From CAIXZV01 sp963697365 (GTDB lineage: Bacteria > Chloroflexota > Limnocylindria > Limnocylindrales > CSP1-4), in the NCBI GenBank assembly GCA_963697365.1, contig CAVONT010000011.1:62001-126000 (forward strand): 64,000 nt of DNA, in the 5' to 3' direction. The notes beneath the pieces were generated by a model. That model had not been told where the DNA came from and did not search any database. It saw only the letters and a program-made list of their open reading frames with translations. A program made the position numbers and the translations under genes. The stretch's first letter is position 1; every line of letters starts with the position of its first letter. Below are positions 35,901 to 44,282 of the stretch, in pieces.

Positions 35901-36801
35901 AGGACTCGACCGTCTCGCCGTCGGGCACGGGGAAATGCGGGATTCGCAGCTCACCCAGCGGGAGCTTGAGGTCCACCATCTCGGCCACTCGCCGCGTGTT
36001 GAGCAGCGCCTCGCGCTGGTCCGGGAAGAGGCGGAACATCTCCTCGGCAGTCTTGAGGTAGAAGTCCGGACCCTCGAACCGCATCCGGTTCTGGGTGTCG
36101 AGGTTGTTGCCGGTGCCCACGCAGAGCAGGACGTCGTGCGCGTCGTGCTGCTCGGGATGGACGTAGTGCAGGTCGTTGGTGACGATGAGCGGCAGACCGG
36201 TCTCGGGGGCGAGCCGCAGGAGTTGCTCGTTGAGGACCCGCTGCTCGGGGATCTTGTGGTCCTGCAGCTCGAGGAAGAAGCGGCCCTTGCCCAGGATGTC
36301 CTCGTAGTCCTTGGCGATCGACCTGGCGAGGTCCCAGTCACCTGTCTCCAGGGCCTTGGGAACCTCCCCGCTGAGGCAGGCTGACATGCCGACCAGGCCC
36401 CTGGCGTGCTTCGCCAGGCGTTCGCGGTCGATACGGGGCTTGTAGTAGTAGCCGTCGATGTGGGCGTCCGTGACCAGGCGGCAGAGGTTCTGGTAGCCCT
36501 CCATGTCAGTCGCCAGCAGCACCAGGTGGTAGGGCTGCGCGTCGAACCTTGCTTCCTTGTCACGCATCGTGCGCCGGGCGACGTAGGTCTCGACCCCGAT
36601 GATCGGCTTGATGCCTGCCTTGGTGGCCGCCTGGTAGAACGCGACGCTGCCGTAGAGCGCCCCGTGATCGGTCACGGCGAGGCTGTCGAAGCCGTGTTTG
36701 ACGCTCGTGTCGACGAGGTCGGTGATGCGCCCCAGCCCGTCGAGGAGACTGAACTCCGAATGGGTGTGGAGGTGGACGAAGTCGTTCGGGGCGATGGGCA
36801 T
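32984..36801 (-). CDS. dnaE: DNA polymerase III alpha subunit (two frameshifts in the C-terminal linker)
   Basis: Replicative polymerase, about 1,272 residues after correction. The PHP domain (1-280) has HLHTHSEFSLLDG and LAVTDHGALYG. The polymerase core has SCRGSAPGSIVTYTLG and the catalytic acidic motif MPDIDIDFEDERRDEVI, plus FLNPDRVTMP and the helix-hairpin-helix region (GFNKAHATCYGLIAYQTAYL). An OB domain (VVLGGIVTGVRTIVTKAR) ends near 33600. Then comes a Gly/Asn/Ala/Pro-rich linker where the frame moves near 33460 and near 33303, before the folded C-terminal domain (VLNVRFVRTAGAERVVQAME ... GDGVIDLQLA) and TGA 32984. The span is 3n+2, consistent with two extra bases. Confidence 0.96.
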
Positions 36802-37171
36802 CAGGAGGTCAATCCTACCGGTCGTGGCCGGTCCGGGTCGGCGGAGCGAGGGTTGCGATCAGCCCCGTTCAGGCAGGGTCGGCGTAGGGCGCGGCGGGCC
36901 ACCACCCGTTGCAGCGGAGTCAACGGAAAGCCGCGTCGCGACGTCGCGCAGCGTGGTTCGGGCCCAGCTTGAGGGGTTCTCCTGCGCCGGGCACCACGCC
37001 TGCCTCGACCACCGAGCCTGCTGCTCGCCCCGGGCTGGGCCCGATCGCACACGATCTCCACCGGCCCGTCCGACCAGCCAGTTCAGGCCGGGCGGAACCA
37101 TTCCGGCCGCCCCAATCCCGATCGAGTGCGTGGGTGGGTACCGTCCAGGCGTCGGTACGAGCTCGTTCCGC
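36802..37171. other. intergenic region upstream of dnaE
   Basis: About 370 bp between the 3' end of the ArsR gene and dnaE, both leftward. It should contain the dnaE promoter. Half-sites GCGGAAC (near 37091) and TTCCG occur, related to the palindromes flanking arsR. No gene or RNA was recognised. Confidence 0.45.
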
Positions 37172-37182
37172 TCAAGCGGAAC
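37165..37182. promoter_or_regulatory. palindrome GTTCCGC-N4-GCGGAAC at the 3' end of the ArsR gene
   Basis: Perfect 7-bp arms around TCAA; the ArsR stop (TGA on the minus strand) is inside it. Immediately adjoining is a second palindrome, GAAC-GATC-GTTC (37179-37190). It could be a hairpin terminator for arsR or an operator; the identical-arm copy at 37572 argues for protein binding. Confidence 0.55.
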
Positions 37183-37492
37183 GATCGTTCGGGATCGTGT
37201 CCTGGCGCGCCTCCAGCCCCACTTCCGTTCCGGCAAGCCACGCGATAATCCGGCCCCTGGCCTCGGGATCGACCGAGTATAGGAAGGCCCGGCGGTCGGC
37301 CATCGACGGCTGCCGGCGCACGAGCCGCGCCGCGCGGAGGAGGGCGAGCTGGCGGCTGACGGCGGGCCTGCTCAGGCCGAGTTCCCGGGCGAGGGCCGAG
37401 GGCCGCATCGGGCGCATCGCGAGGAGCGCGACAATCCGGCGGCGGGTGTCGTCCGCCAGCAGCGCGATCCCCTGCCCGTTTCGCCTCGGCAT
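37172..37492 (-). CDS. ArsR-family winged-helix transcriptional regulator
   Basis: A 106-residue HTH protein from ATG 37492: GIALLADDTRRRIVALLAMR, PSALARELGLSRPAVSRQLA (recognition helix), LLRAARLVRRQPSMADRRAF (wing), LYSVDPEARGRIIAWLAG. There is no CxC metal site, so it is not an arsenic/cadmium sensor of the classic type. Identical palindromes GTTCCGC-N4-GCGGAAC lie 80 bp upstream of its start and across its stop, possible operators. The regulated gene is unknown; dnaE lies 370 bp downstream. Confidence 0.85.
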   Translation of the reverse strand: MPRRNGQGIALLADDTRRRIVALLAMRPMRPSALARELGLSRPAVSRQLALLRAARLVRRQPSMADRRAFLYSVDPEARGRIIAWLAGTEVGLEARQDTIPNDRSA

Positions 37493-38059
37493 GGGTCTAT
37501 CGTGGCATGTGGCACTTTGCGGGGACTTGGCGCAGCCGGACGGCCCCGCCCGCACATCCCTCCAGCCGGACGTTCCGCGTGGGCGGAACTACCCGGTGTG
37601 GCCGCTTGCCGGAGCACTGCCGCGGCCATCCGTGCGTGAAGCAGGCGGCTCGGGCCAGGCGGTGCGCTCGGGCCAGGCGGTGTGCTCGCCTCCCGCGGTG
37701 ATTGCCGGGCAACACGGCGCGGCCGAGACTCGACGGCCTGCGGGCCTGAGCGGCCCCATGTCAAGCCGCCTTCACGAGGACGACCTCCTTCAGCGCACGG
37801 TGTGGGTCAGCGGCGGCGGGGTCGCGATTGGGCCTGGCGAGCCCGCCCGTGCCGCCCCTCAGCTATGTGGCGTCTGGCCCAGTTCCACGAGGAGCTCAGC
37901 CTCCGGATTGTCGAATTCCGCAGGCGAGCCACGAGGGCACGAGCCCGGAACGCCACATGTCTGGGGCACGGCGGGGGCTTCACGCGGCAAGCTCGACGGG
38001 GTGGACGTGGACGGCGTCCACCCACCGACCGGACCGTTCGCCGGGGCACCGCCGGTAGC
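37493..38059. other. intergenic region between arsR and the peptidase gene
   Basis: About 570 bp between divergent genes. Besides the palindrome at 37572 it holds a tandem repeat near 37651 (GCTCGGGCCAGGCGGTG twice). An open frame from about 37863 (MWRLAQFHEELSLRIVEFRR) joins the peptidase frame but is Arg-rich beyond that and has no ribosome-binding site, so it is not called. Confidence 0.5.
37572..37589. promoter_or_regulatory. palindrome GTTCCGC-N4-GCGGAAC upstream of the ArsR gene
   Basis: Perfect 7-bp arms around GTGG, located 80 bp upstream of the ArsR ATG (37492). Same arms and spacer length as the copy at 37165-37182. Candidate autoregulatory operator. Confidence 0.6.
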
Positions 38060-40156
38060 ATGAGGTCTATGGCCCGACTTCCCTACCCCGCCGCCCCCAC
38101 CGCGGACCAGGTCGATGACTTCCACGGCACCCGGATCGCGGACCCCTACCGCCCGCTGGAGGACACCGACGCACCGGCCACGCGTGCCTGGATCGCCGCC
38201 GAGAATGCGCTCACCGAACAGGTGCTGGCGGCCAACCCGGAGCGCCCCGCCATCCGCGAGCAGCTCGCCCGGGTCTGGGATCACCCTCGGGCCGGCGTCC
38301 CGTGGCGGCGCGGCAGCCGCTGGTTCCAGCTCCGCAACACGGGACTCCAGGACCAGGATGTCCTGTGGACCGCGGGCAGGCCGGACACTGCCGACGACGC
38401 CACCGCCGATGACCGGATCCTCCTCGACCCCAACACCTTGGGCCGGGACGGCACCACCACGCTCGCCGAGGCCGATGTGTCCGACAGTGGCGAGCTCGTC
38501 GCCATCGCCACCGGTGAGGCCGGCTCCGACTGGCGGACCTGGACCGTCCTGTGCACCGCCACCAGGGAGGCGCTCCCGGACCGGCTCACCTGGAGCAAGT
38601 TCTCGTGTGCCGCCTGGACCGCCGACGACGCGGGCTTCTTCTACGGCGCCTACCCCGCACCGGCGGCCGGCGACAGCCTCGAGGCGCCGAACCGGGACAT
38701 GGAGCTGCGCTACCACCGGCTGGGCACGGACCAGGCGGACGACGTCCTCGTGTTCGCGACCCCGCACGAGCCGGAGTGGGGCTTCCAGCCCGAGGTGGCC
38801 GACGACGGCCGGCTGCTCGTGATCAGCGTCTGGCGCGGCACGGATCCCGAGAGCCGGCTCTACGTCGCTGACCTCGGGGCTGGCGGCGGCGTCGAGGCGA
38901 TCGAGGTGCGCCCGCTCCTCGACGCTGCAGACGCCCGGTACGACCACGTCGCCACGGTGGACGGCATCGTCTACCTGTCCACCGACAGGGACGCCCCGCT
39001 CGGCCGGGTGATCGCGATCCCGGCCGATGCGGCCCCCGACGATGCGTCGGCGGTCCGGGAGGTCATCGCCGAGACGGGCGATGCCCTCGAGCACGTGGTC
39101 CTGGCCGGCAACCGCCTGGCCTGCGTCTACCTCCACGACGCCCACCACCGCCTGGCCATCCACGAGCTCGACGGCACGTTCGTCGCCGACGTGCGGCTGC
39201 CCGGCATCGGCATGGTCACGGGCCTCGCCGGCCGCCGGGAGGACGAGGACCTGTACCTCGCCCTCGCAAGCTTCCTCGCCCCGGCCACCGTTCTCGCCGT
39301 ACGCATGGCCGACGCCACCGTGCGCGAGGTCCGCCGGCCGTCGCTCGCCTGGGACCCGGCCGACTTCGAGACCGAGCAGGTCTTCGTCGCCTCGCCCGAC
39401 GGCACCCGCATCCCGTTGTTCCTGTCCCGCCGTCGCGACGTGCAGCCGACCGGGGACGTCCGGACGCTCCTCTACGGCTACGGCGGCTTCCACGTCCCGA
39501 TCGGTCCCTCGTTCAAGCCCGAGTGGCTCACCTGGATGGCCCGGGGCGGCCTGCTCGCCGTGGCCTCGCTGCGGGGCGGGGCGGAGTACGGCAAGGCCTG
39601 GCATGACGCCGGTCGCCTCGCGAACAAGCAGAACGTGTTCGACGACTTCGCCGCCTGCGCCCGCTGGCTGGCGGCCTCGGGCTGGACCACCAGCGACCGC
39701 ATCGCCATCAGCGGCCGCTCGAACGGTGGCCTGCTCGTCGGCGCGACGCTCACCCAGCACCCGGAGCTCATCGGCGCCGCGCTCGCCGAGGTCGGCGTGA
39801 TGGACATGCTCCGCTTCCACCGGTTCACGATCGGCTGGGGCTGGACGTCGGACTACGGGTGTGCCGAGGACCCGGAGCAGTTCCCGTGGCTCATGGCCTA
39901 CTCGCCCCTCCACGCCATCCGCCGTGGGACGGCCTACCCGCCAACACTGGTCACGACCGGCGACCACGACGACCGGGTCGTCCCGGGCCACTCGTTCAAG
40001 TTCGCAGCGGCCCTCCAGGCGGCGCAGGCAGTCGACGCGCCCGTGCTCATCCGGGTCGACATGGACGCCGGGCACGGCGCCGGCAAACCCGTGGGCAAGC
40101 AGCTCGACGAGCGGTCGGATGTCCTTGCCTTCCTGGAGCACGTGCTGCCCGACTGA
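38060..40156 (+). CDS. Prolyl oligopeptidase family serine peptidase (S9A)
   Basis: A 698-residue cytoplasmic peptidase that cuts after proline in short peptides. The N-terminus (DDFHGTRIADPYRPLEDTDA) and a seven-bladed propeller region (about 70-400) are followed by an alpha/beta hydrolase domain: LLYGYGGFHVPIGPSF, LRGGAEYGKAWHDAGR, the nucleophile Ser in AISGRSNGGLL (about residue 554), Asp in TGDHDDRVVPGHS (about 635) and His in MDAGHGAGKP (about 671). No signal peptide. Start is ATG 38060 or 38069. Likely scavenges peptides. Confidence 0.93.
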   Translation: MRSMARLPYPAAPTADQVDDFHGTRIADPYRPLEDTDAPATRAWIAAENALTEQVLAANPERPAIREQLARVWDHPRAGVPWRRGSRWFQLRNTGLQDQDVLWTAGRPDTADDATADDRILLDPNTLGRDGTTTLAEADVSDSGELVAIATGEAGSDWRTWTVLCTATREALPDRLTWSKFSCAAWTADDAGFFYGAYPAPAAGDSLEAPNRDMELRYHRLGTDQADDVLVFATPHEPEWGFQPEVADDGRLLVISVWRGTDPESRLYVADLGAGGGVEAIEVRPLLDAADARYDHVATVDGIVYLSTDRDAPLGRVIAIPADAAPDDASAVREVIAETGDALEHVVLAGNRLACVYLHDAHHRLAIHELDGTFVADVRLPGIGMVTGLAGRREDEDLYLALASFLAPATVLAVRMADATVREVRRPSLAWDPADFETEQVFVASPDGTRIPLFLSRRRDVQPTGDVRTLLYGYGGFHVPIGPSFKPEWLTWMARGGLLAVASLRGGAEYGKAWHDAGRLANKQNVFDDFAACARWLAASGWTTSDRIAISGRSNGGLLVGATLTQHPELIGAALAEVGVMDMLRFHRFTIGWGWTSDYGCAEDPEQFPWLMAYSPLHAIRRGTAYPPTLVTTGDHDDRVVPGHSFKFAAALQAAQAVDAPVLIRVDMDAGHGAGKPVGKQLDERSDVLAFLEHVLPD

Positions 40157-40204
40157 CACCCGCGGGGATGCCGGCCGCACGACACCCGACGCGACACCGG
40201 TGCG

Positions 40205-41611
40205 ATGATGGACTCGATGGACCAACACCGCGTGCTCATCATCGGCGGCGGGTTCGGCGGCCTCAACGCCGCACGCGACCTGGGCAAGGATCCCCGGTTC
40301 GCCGTGACCTTGGTGGACCGGCGCAACTTCCACACGTTCCAGCCGCTGCTCTACCAGGTCGCGACGGGCGCGATCTCGCCGGGCGACATCGCACAGCCCC
40401 TCCGCTCGGTGCTCCGCAAGCGGCGCGGCGTCACGGTGCTCCTCGGCGAGGCCACTGGCATCGACGTGGACGCCCGCGAGGTCGTCCTGGGCGATGGCGG
40501 GCCCCTCCCCTACGACACGTTGATCGTGGCCACCGGCGCCCGCCACTCCTACTTCGGCCGGGACGACTGGGCGGCGACGGCACCTGGCCTCAAGTCGATG
40601 GAGGACGCGCTCGAGATCCGGCGGCGCATCCTGATCGCCTTCGAGGCGGCCGAGCGCGAGCAGAACGCCGTCCGGCGCCAGGAGTGGATGACCTTCGTGA
40701 TCGTCGGAGCCGGACCGACGGGCGTGGAGCTCGCGGGTTCCCTGGGCGAGATCGCCAAGGACACGCTCAAGCGGGACTTCCGCTCCATCCACTCGCCCGA
40801 TGCCCGCATCGTCCTCGTGGAGGCACTGGACCGGGTCCTGCCGCCGTATCCCCCGGACAGGTCGGCGTCCGCCCGCCGCCAGCTCGAGAAGCTCGGCGTG
40901 GAGGTGCGGACGAGCACCCGCGTGATCGCGATGGACGAGCACACCGTCACCGTCCAGACCGCGGACGGCGAGGAGGTCATCCGGGCCCGGACGCGGCTGT
41001 GGGCCGCAGGGGTGCAGGCATCCACGTTCGTGAAGACCGTCGCCGCGGCCACCGGCGCGGGGACGGATCGTGCCGGGCGGATCCTCGTCAACCCGGACCT
41101 CACCGTGCCCGGCCACCCGGAGATCCTCGTCCTGGGCGATGCAGCGGTCCAGCCATGGAAGGAGGACCGCCCGGTCCCCGGCGTGGCCCAGGGTGCGATC
41201 CAGGCCGGCAAGCACGCTGCTCGCACCATCCGCGCGCGCCTGGACGGCAGGCCGGTGACGCCCTACCGCTACCTCGACAAGGGCGATGTGGCGGTCATCG
41301 GCCGTCTGCGGGGGGTGACCAACATCGCCTGGATGGGCCGGCTCGGCCGCCAGGGCGGCTTCGTCGCGTGGGCGATGTGGCTCGTCATCCACATCTTCTA
41401 CCTGATCGGCTTCGCGAACCGGATCGTGGTGCTGGTGCGCTGGGCCTGGTCGTTCTTCACGAGCGGCCGCGGAACGCGGCTGATCACCGGCTACCCGTTG
41501 CTGCCGCCGATCGAGGAGCCGGCCCCGCCCGCCTGGTCGGCCGACCAGGATGGGCAGCCCGGCGAGGTGCCGGCCGCGATCATGGCCGAACCGGGTCAGA
41601 CGATCGGCTGA
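40205..41611 (+). CDS. ndh: Type II NADH dehydrogenase (NDH-2)
   Basis: Single-subunit, non-proton-pumping NADH:quinone oxidoreductase, 468 residues. FAD-binding GGGFGGLNAARDLG near residues 12-25, then HTFQPLLYQVATGAISPGDI, a quinone-site hallmark. NAD-binding VIVGAGPTGVELAGSL near 165-180, the FAD ribityl motif LVLGDAAVQP, and the C-terminal amphipathic/hydrophobic region (AWAMWLVIHIFYLIGFANRI) that anchors NDH-2 to the membrane. Start ATG 40205 (MMD) or 40208/40217. It feeds electrons to the quinone pool; a stand-alone gene. Confidence 0.93.
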   Translation: MMDSMDQHRVLIIGGGFGGLNAARDLGKDPRFAVTLVDRRNFHTFQPLLYQVATGAISPGDIAQPLRSVLRKRRGVTVLLGEATGIDVDAREVVLGDGGPLPYDTLIVATGARHSYFGRDDWAATAPGLKSMEDALEIRRRILIAFEAAEREQNAVRRQEWMTFVIVGAGPTGVELAGSLGEIAKDTLKRDFRSIHSPDARIVLVEALDRVLPPYPPDRSASARRQLEKLGVEVRTSTRVIAMDEHTVTVQTADGEEVIRARTRLWAAGVQASTFVKTVAAATGAGTDRAGRILVNPDLTVPGHPEILVLGDAAVQPWKEDRPVPGVAQGAIQAGKHAARTIRARLDGRPVTPYRYLDKGDVAVIGRLRGVTNIAWMGRLGRQGGFVAWAMWLVIHIFYLIGFANRIVVLVRWAWSFFTSGRGTRLITGYPLLPPIEEPAPPAWSADQDGQPGEVPAAIMAEPGQTIG

Positions 41612-41700
41612 TGCCCGGCGGCGCTGCACCAGGCAAGGCCGCTCCGGCGCTTCAGCCCACCACGCGGCGCAGATCCCGGAGGAGGACTACGCTCCGTCCG

Positions 41701-42078
41701 ATGGATGAGATCGACGACGATACGTTCGAGGACTGGGTCTTCGAGGCGATCGACATGCTTCCCGAGCAGTTCCGGAGCCGTCTCGGGTCGGTCGCGATCG
41801 TCATCGAGGAGCGGGCGACCCAGGCCGAGCTCGACCGCCTCGGCGTGCCCGGGCTCTACGGCCTCTACCACGGCGTCCCGCGCTCGGCGCTCGGCGCAGA
41901 CCACAGCGCGATGCCGTCGAAGATCACGATCTACCGGGGGCCGTGCATCGCCTCCTCGCGCACGGCTGAGGGTGTCCGCGACCGGGTCATCGACACCGTG
42001 CACCACGAGATCGCCCATCATTTCGGCATCAGCGACGCGCGCCTGCGCGAGCTTGGCGCCGGCGGCCATCGGCACTGA
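41701..42078 (+). CDS. zincin-like metallopeptidase family protein (DUF1025/MMP-type)
   Basis: 125 residues. DDTFEDWVFEAIDMLPEQFR opens the family fold. VHHEIAHHFGISDARLRELG contains the HExxH-type zinc motif (H-E-I-A-H-H) near residue 105, and the C-terminal Glu/His region is as in metallopeptidases of the PF06262 type. GLYGLYHGVPRS is also typical. Substrate unknown; small cytoplasmic protein. It is followed after 21 bp by a response regulator. Confidence 0.88.
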   Translation: MDEIDDDTFEDWVFEAIDMLPEQFRSRLGSVAIVIEERATQAELDRLGVPGLYGLYHGVPRSALGADHSAMPSKITIYRGPCIASSRTAEGVRDRVIDTVHHEIAHHFGISDARLRELGAGGHRH

Positions 42079-42099
42079 GCACTGGAGGCCGATCCCACC

Positions 42100-42807
42100 A
42101 TGGACGCCCGGATCCTGCTGGTCGAGGATGACCCGTCGATCCGCGAGGTGACCGCACTCGGCCTCCGGGCCGCGGGGTTCACCGTCACCACGGCGGCGGA
42201 CGGTGCCGACGGGCTGGACCGCTGGCGCAGCGATGCGCCCGACCTCGTGATTCTCGACGTGATGCTCCCCCGCCTCGACGGGCTCGAGGTGTGCAGGGCG
42301 ATCCGCCGCGACTCCACGGTCCCCATCGTGATGCTCACGGCCCGTGCGGACACGATCGACGTGGTCGTGGGCCTCGAATGCGGTGCCGACGACTACGTGC
42401 GCAAACCGTTCGAGATGCCAGAGCTGGTCGCGCGCGTCCGCGCCGCACTGCGACGCCGCCGCCCAGCGCCCGGCGCGACAGCGGAAGGGGCGGGCGGCTC
42501 GACACCACTCGTCCTCGGGCCGCTCGTGATCGACGAGGCCGGCCGCACCGTGACCCGCGATGGCATCGACGTCCCGCTCACCCGGACGGAGTTCGACCTC
42601 CTCGCGGAGCTTGCCCACCACGCGGGACAGGTCCTCAGCCGCGACCAGTTGCTGGACCGGGTCTGGGGCTACGACTACCTCGGCGACTCGCGTCTTGTCG
42701 ATGTCGCCATCGGCCGCCTGCGGGTGCGTATCGAGGTCGATCCCGCGGATCCCCGGCTCATCCTCACCGTCCGCGGCGCCGGATACAAGGCCGCGCGGCC
42801 AGGCTGA
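42100..42807 (+). CDS. OmpR-family response regulator
   Basis: 235 residues. Receiver: LLVEDDPSIREV, phospho-acceptor Asp53 (LVILDVMLP), MLTARAD, DDYVRKPFEM. Winged helix from about 140: LTRTEFDLLAELAHHAGQVL, WGYDYLGDSRLVDVAIGRLR, LTVRGAGYKAARPG. This is the MtrA/PrrA-like subgroup. The kinase GTG lies 11 bp after its stop, so the pair is co-translated. Confidence 0.95.
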   Translation: MDARILLVEDDPSIREVTALGLRAAGFTVTTAADGADGLDRWRSDAPDLVILDVMLPRLDGLEVCRAIRRDSTVPIVMLTARADTIDVVVGLECGADDYVRKPFEMPELVARVRAALRRRRPAPGATAEGAGGSTPLVLGPLVIDEAGRTVTRDGIDVPLTRTEFDLLAELAHHAGQVLSRDQLLDRVWGYDYLGDSRLVDVAIGRLRVRIEVDPADPRLILTVRGAGYKAARPG

Positions 42808-42818
42808 CGGAGGCATCG

Positions 42819-44282
42819 GTGCCCGGCGTACGCAGCCGCCTCGCGATCACGCTCGTCGCGCTCGTGGCGCTGACAGCCGGGATCATCGGTGCGGGCTCCT
42901 ACCTGTTCGTGGAGGCCTCGCTGCGGGCCAGCCTGCTGGAGACGGCCAGGCGCGAAGCCGACTTCGACCTCTCGGTGCTGCTGCCCGGGGCCGACCCGGC
43001 ACCCGTCGATGCTCGGGCGTTCGCCGCGAGTGGCCTGCCCGATGCCTTCGGCCGCAGCGGGGGCATCCGCACAGTCGCGGACTTCGGCGACGGCGCCCCG
43101 TACGAGCCCGCCGGTCTCGAGGGCGCGACCGGGCAGCTCGACCCGACGTTGCGCTCCATCGTCGCGGGCGGGCAGCTCGGCTTCGCATGGCAGACGCTCG
43201 CTGGCGAACCTGTGCTCGTGGTCGGCGGCCGGCAGGGCGGCTACCCGGAGCTCTACTTCGTCCACCAGGCGCGCACGCTGGAGGAAGCACTCGCGCAACT
43301 GCGGGTGGGCCTGCTCGCCGGGGCGGCCGTTGCCCTCGCGCTCGCCCTCATCGCCGCAAGCTTCATGGCGCGGGGAATCCTGCGGCCCGTCGCCGACGCC
43401 GGCCGCGCCGCCCGCCGTATCGCCGGGGGCGATCTCGCGGCGCGGGTCCCCGTCCGAGGACGCGACGAGCTCGCAGGCCTCGCCGTGGAGCTCAACCGGA
43501 TGGCCGCCTCACTCGAGATCACCGTCGCGGACCTCGAGGCATCCCAGGCCCGCAATCGCGAGTTCACCGCGGATGTGGCGCACGAGCTGCGCACGCCGCT
43601 GGCAGCGTTGCTCGCCGAGGCCACGCTGATCGAGTCACAGGCCGCCGCCATGCCGCCGGAGAGCCGCCGTGCCGCTGAGCTCCTGGCAGGCGACGTGCGA
43701 AGGCTGCGAGCGCTCGTGGACGACCTCCTGGAGGTCTCCCGGTTCGACGCAGGCGCCGAGCGACTCGCCAGCGAGCCCGTGGACCTGACAACGGTGGTCA
43801 CCGCGGCAGTCGCCGCGCGGCTGCCCGATGCCGCCGTGGCCGTGCCGCCGGCGCCGGTCGTGGTGGCCACCGACCCACGCCGACTCGACCGGATCATCGG
43901 CAACCTGCTCGACAACGCCCGCGCCCACGCGCCTGGCGCCCCGGTCGAGGTCGCCCTCACGACGTCCCGCGACGGCGTGGCTGTCATCGTCGCGGACCGG
44001 GGTCCCGGCGTCGCTCCGGAAGCCCTGCCACACCTGTTCGACCGCTTCTACACCGCTGACACCGCACGGAGTCGCGGCAGCTCCGGCCTTGGCCTCGCGA
44101 TCGCCGCCGAACACGCGGCACTCCTCGGCGGGACACTGCGAGCGCGTGCCCGACCGGGTGGCGGGCTCGTGTTCACCCTGTCGCTACCGGTGACCGGATC
44201 GTTACCCTCGGGACATCTGGCGGACACGACGTCGCGCGATGCTGGCCTCACTTCGGAATCGCCAGCGAGGATCGAGCCATGA
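42819..44282 (+). CDS. sensor histidine kinase with periplasmic sensor loop
   Basis: 487 residues from GTG 42819 (GGAGG 5 bp upstream). TM1 (ITLVALVALTAGIIGAGSYL) and TM2 (LLAGAAVALALALIAASFMA, about residues 165-185) enclose an extracytoplasmic loop of about 130 residues. HAMP: RPVADAGRAARRIAGGDLAA. H-box DVAHELRTPLA with His near 255, N-box IIGNLLDNARAHA, G-boxes DRGPGVAPEAL and SSGLGLAIAA. Its stop overlaps the ATG of the lipoprotein gene downstream (ATGA), linking the kinase to that product. Confidence 0.95.
   Translation: MPGVRSRLAITLVALVALTAGIIGAGSYLFVEASLRASLLETARREADFDLSVLLPGADPAPVDARAFAASGLPDAFGRSGGIRTVADFGDGAPYEPAGLEGATGQLDPTLRSIVAGGQLGFAWQTLAGEPVLVVGGRQGGYPELYFVHQARTLEEALAQLRVGLLAGAAVALALALIAASFMARGILRPVADAGRAARRIAGGDLAARVPVRGRDELAGLAVELNRMAASLEITVADLEASQARNREFTADVAHELRTPLAALLAEATLIESQAAAMPPESRRAAELLAGDVRRLRALVDDLLEVSRFDAGAERLASEPVDLTTVVTAAVAARLPDAAVAVPPAPVVVATDPRRLDRIIGNLLDNARAHAPGAPVEVALTTSRDGVAVIVADRGPGVAPEALPHLFDRFYTADTARSRGSSGLGLAIAAEHAALLGGTLRARARPGGGLVFTLSLPVTGSLPSGHLADTTSRDAGLTSESPARIEP

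Noticed and set aside
37859..41629. 1,256-codon open frame on the minus strand opposite the peptidase and ndh genes
   Set aside because: Antisense shadow; both plus-strand genes have full catalytic motifs, and the minus frame has no recognisable protein or start site.
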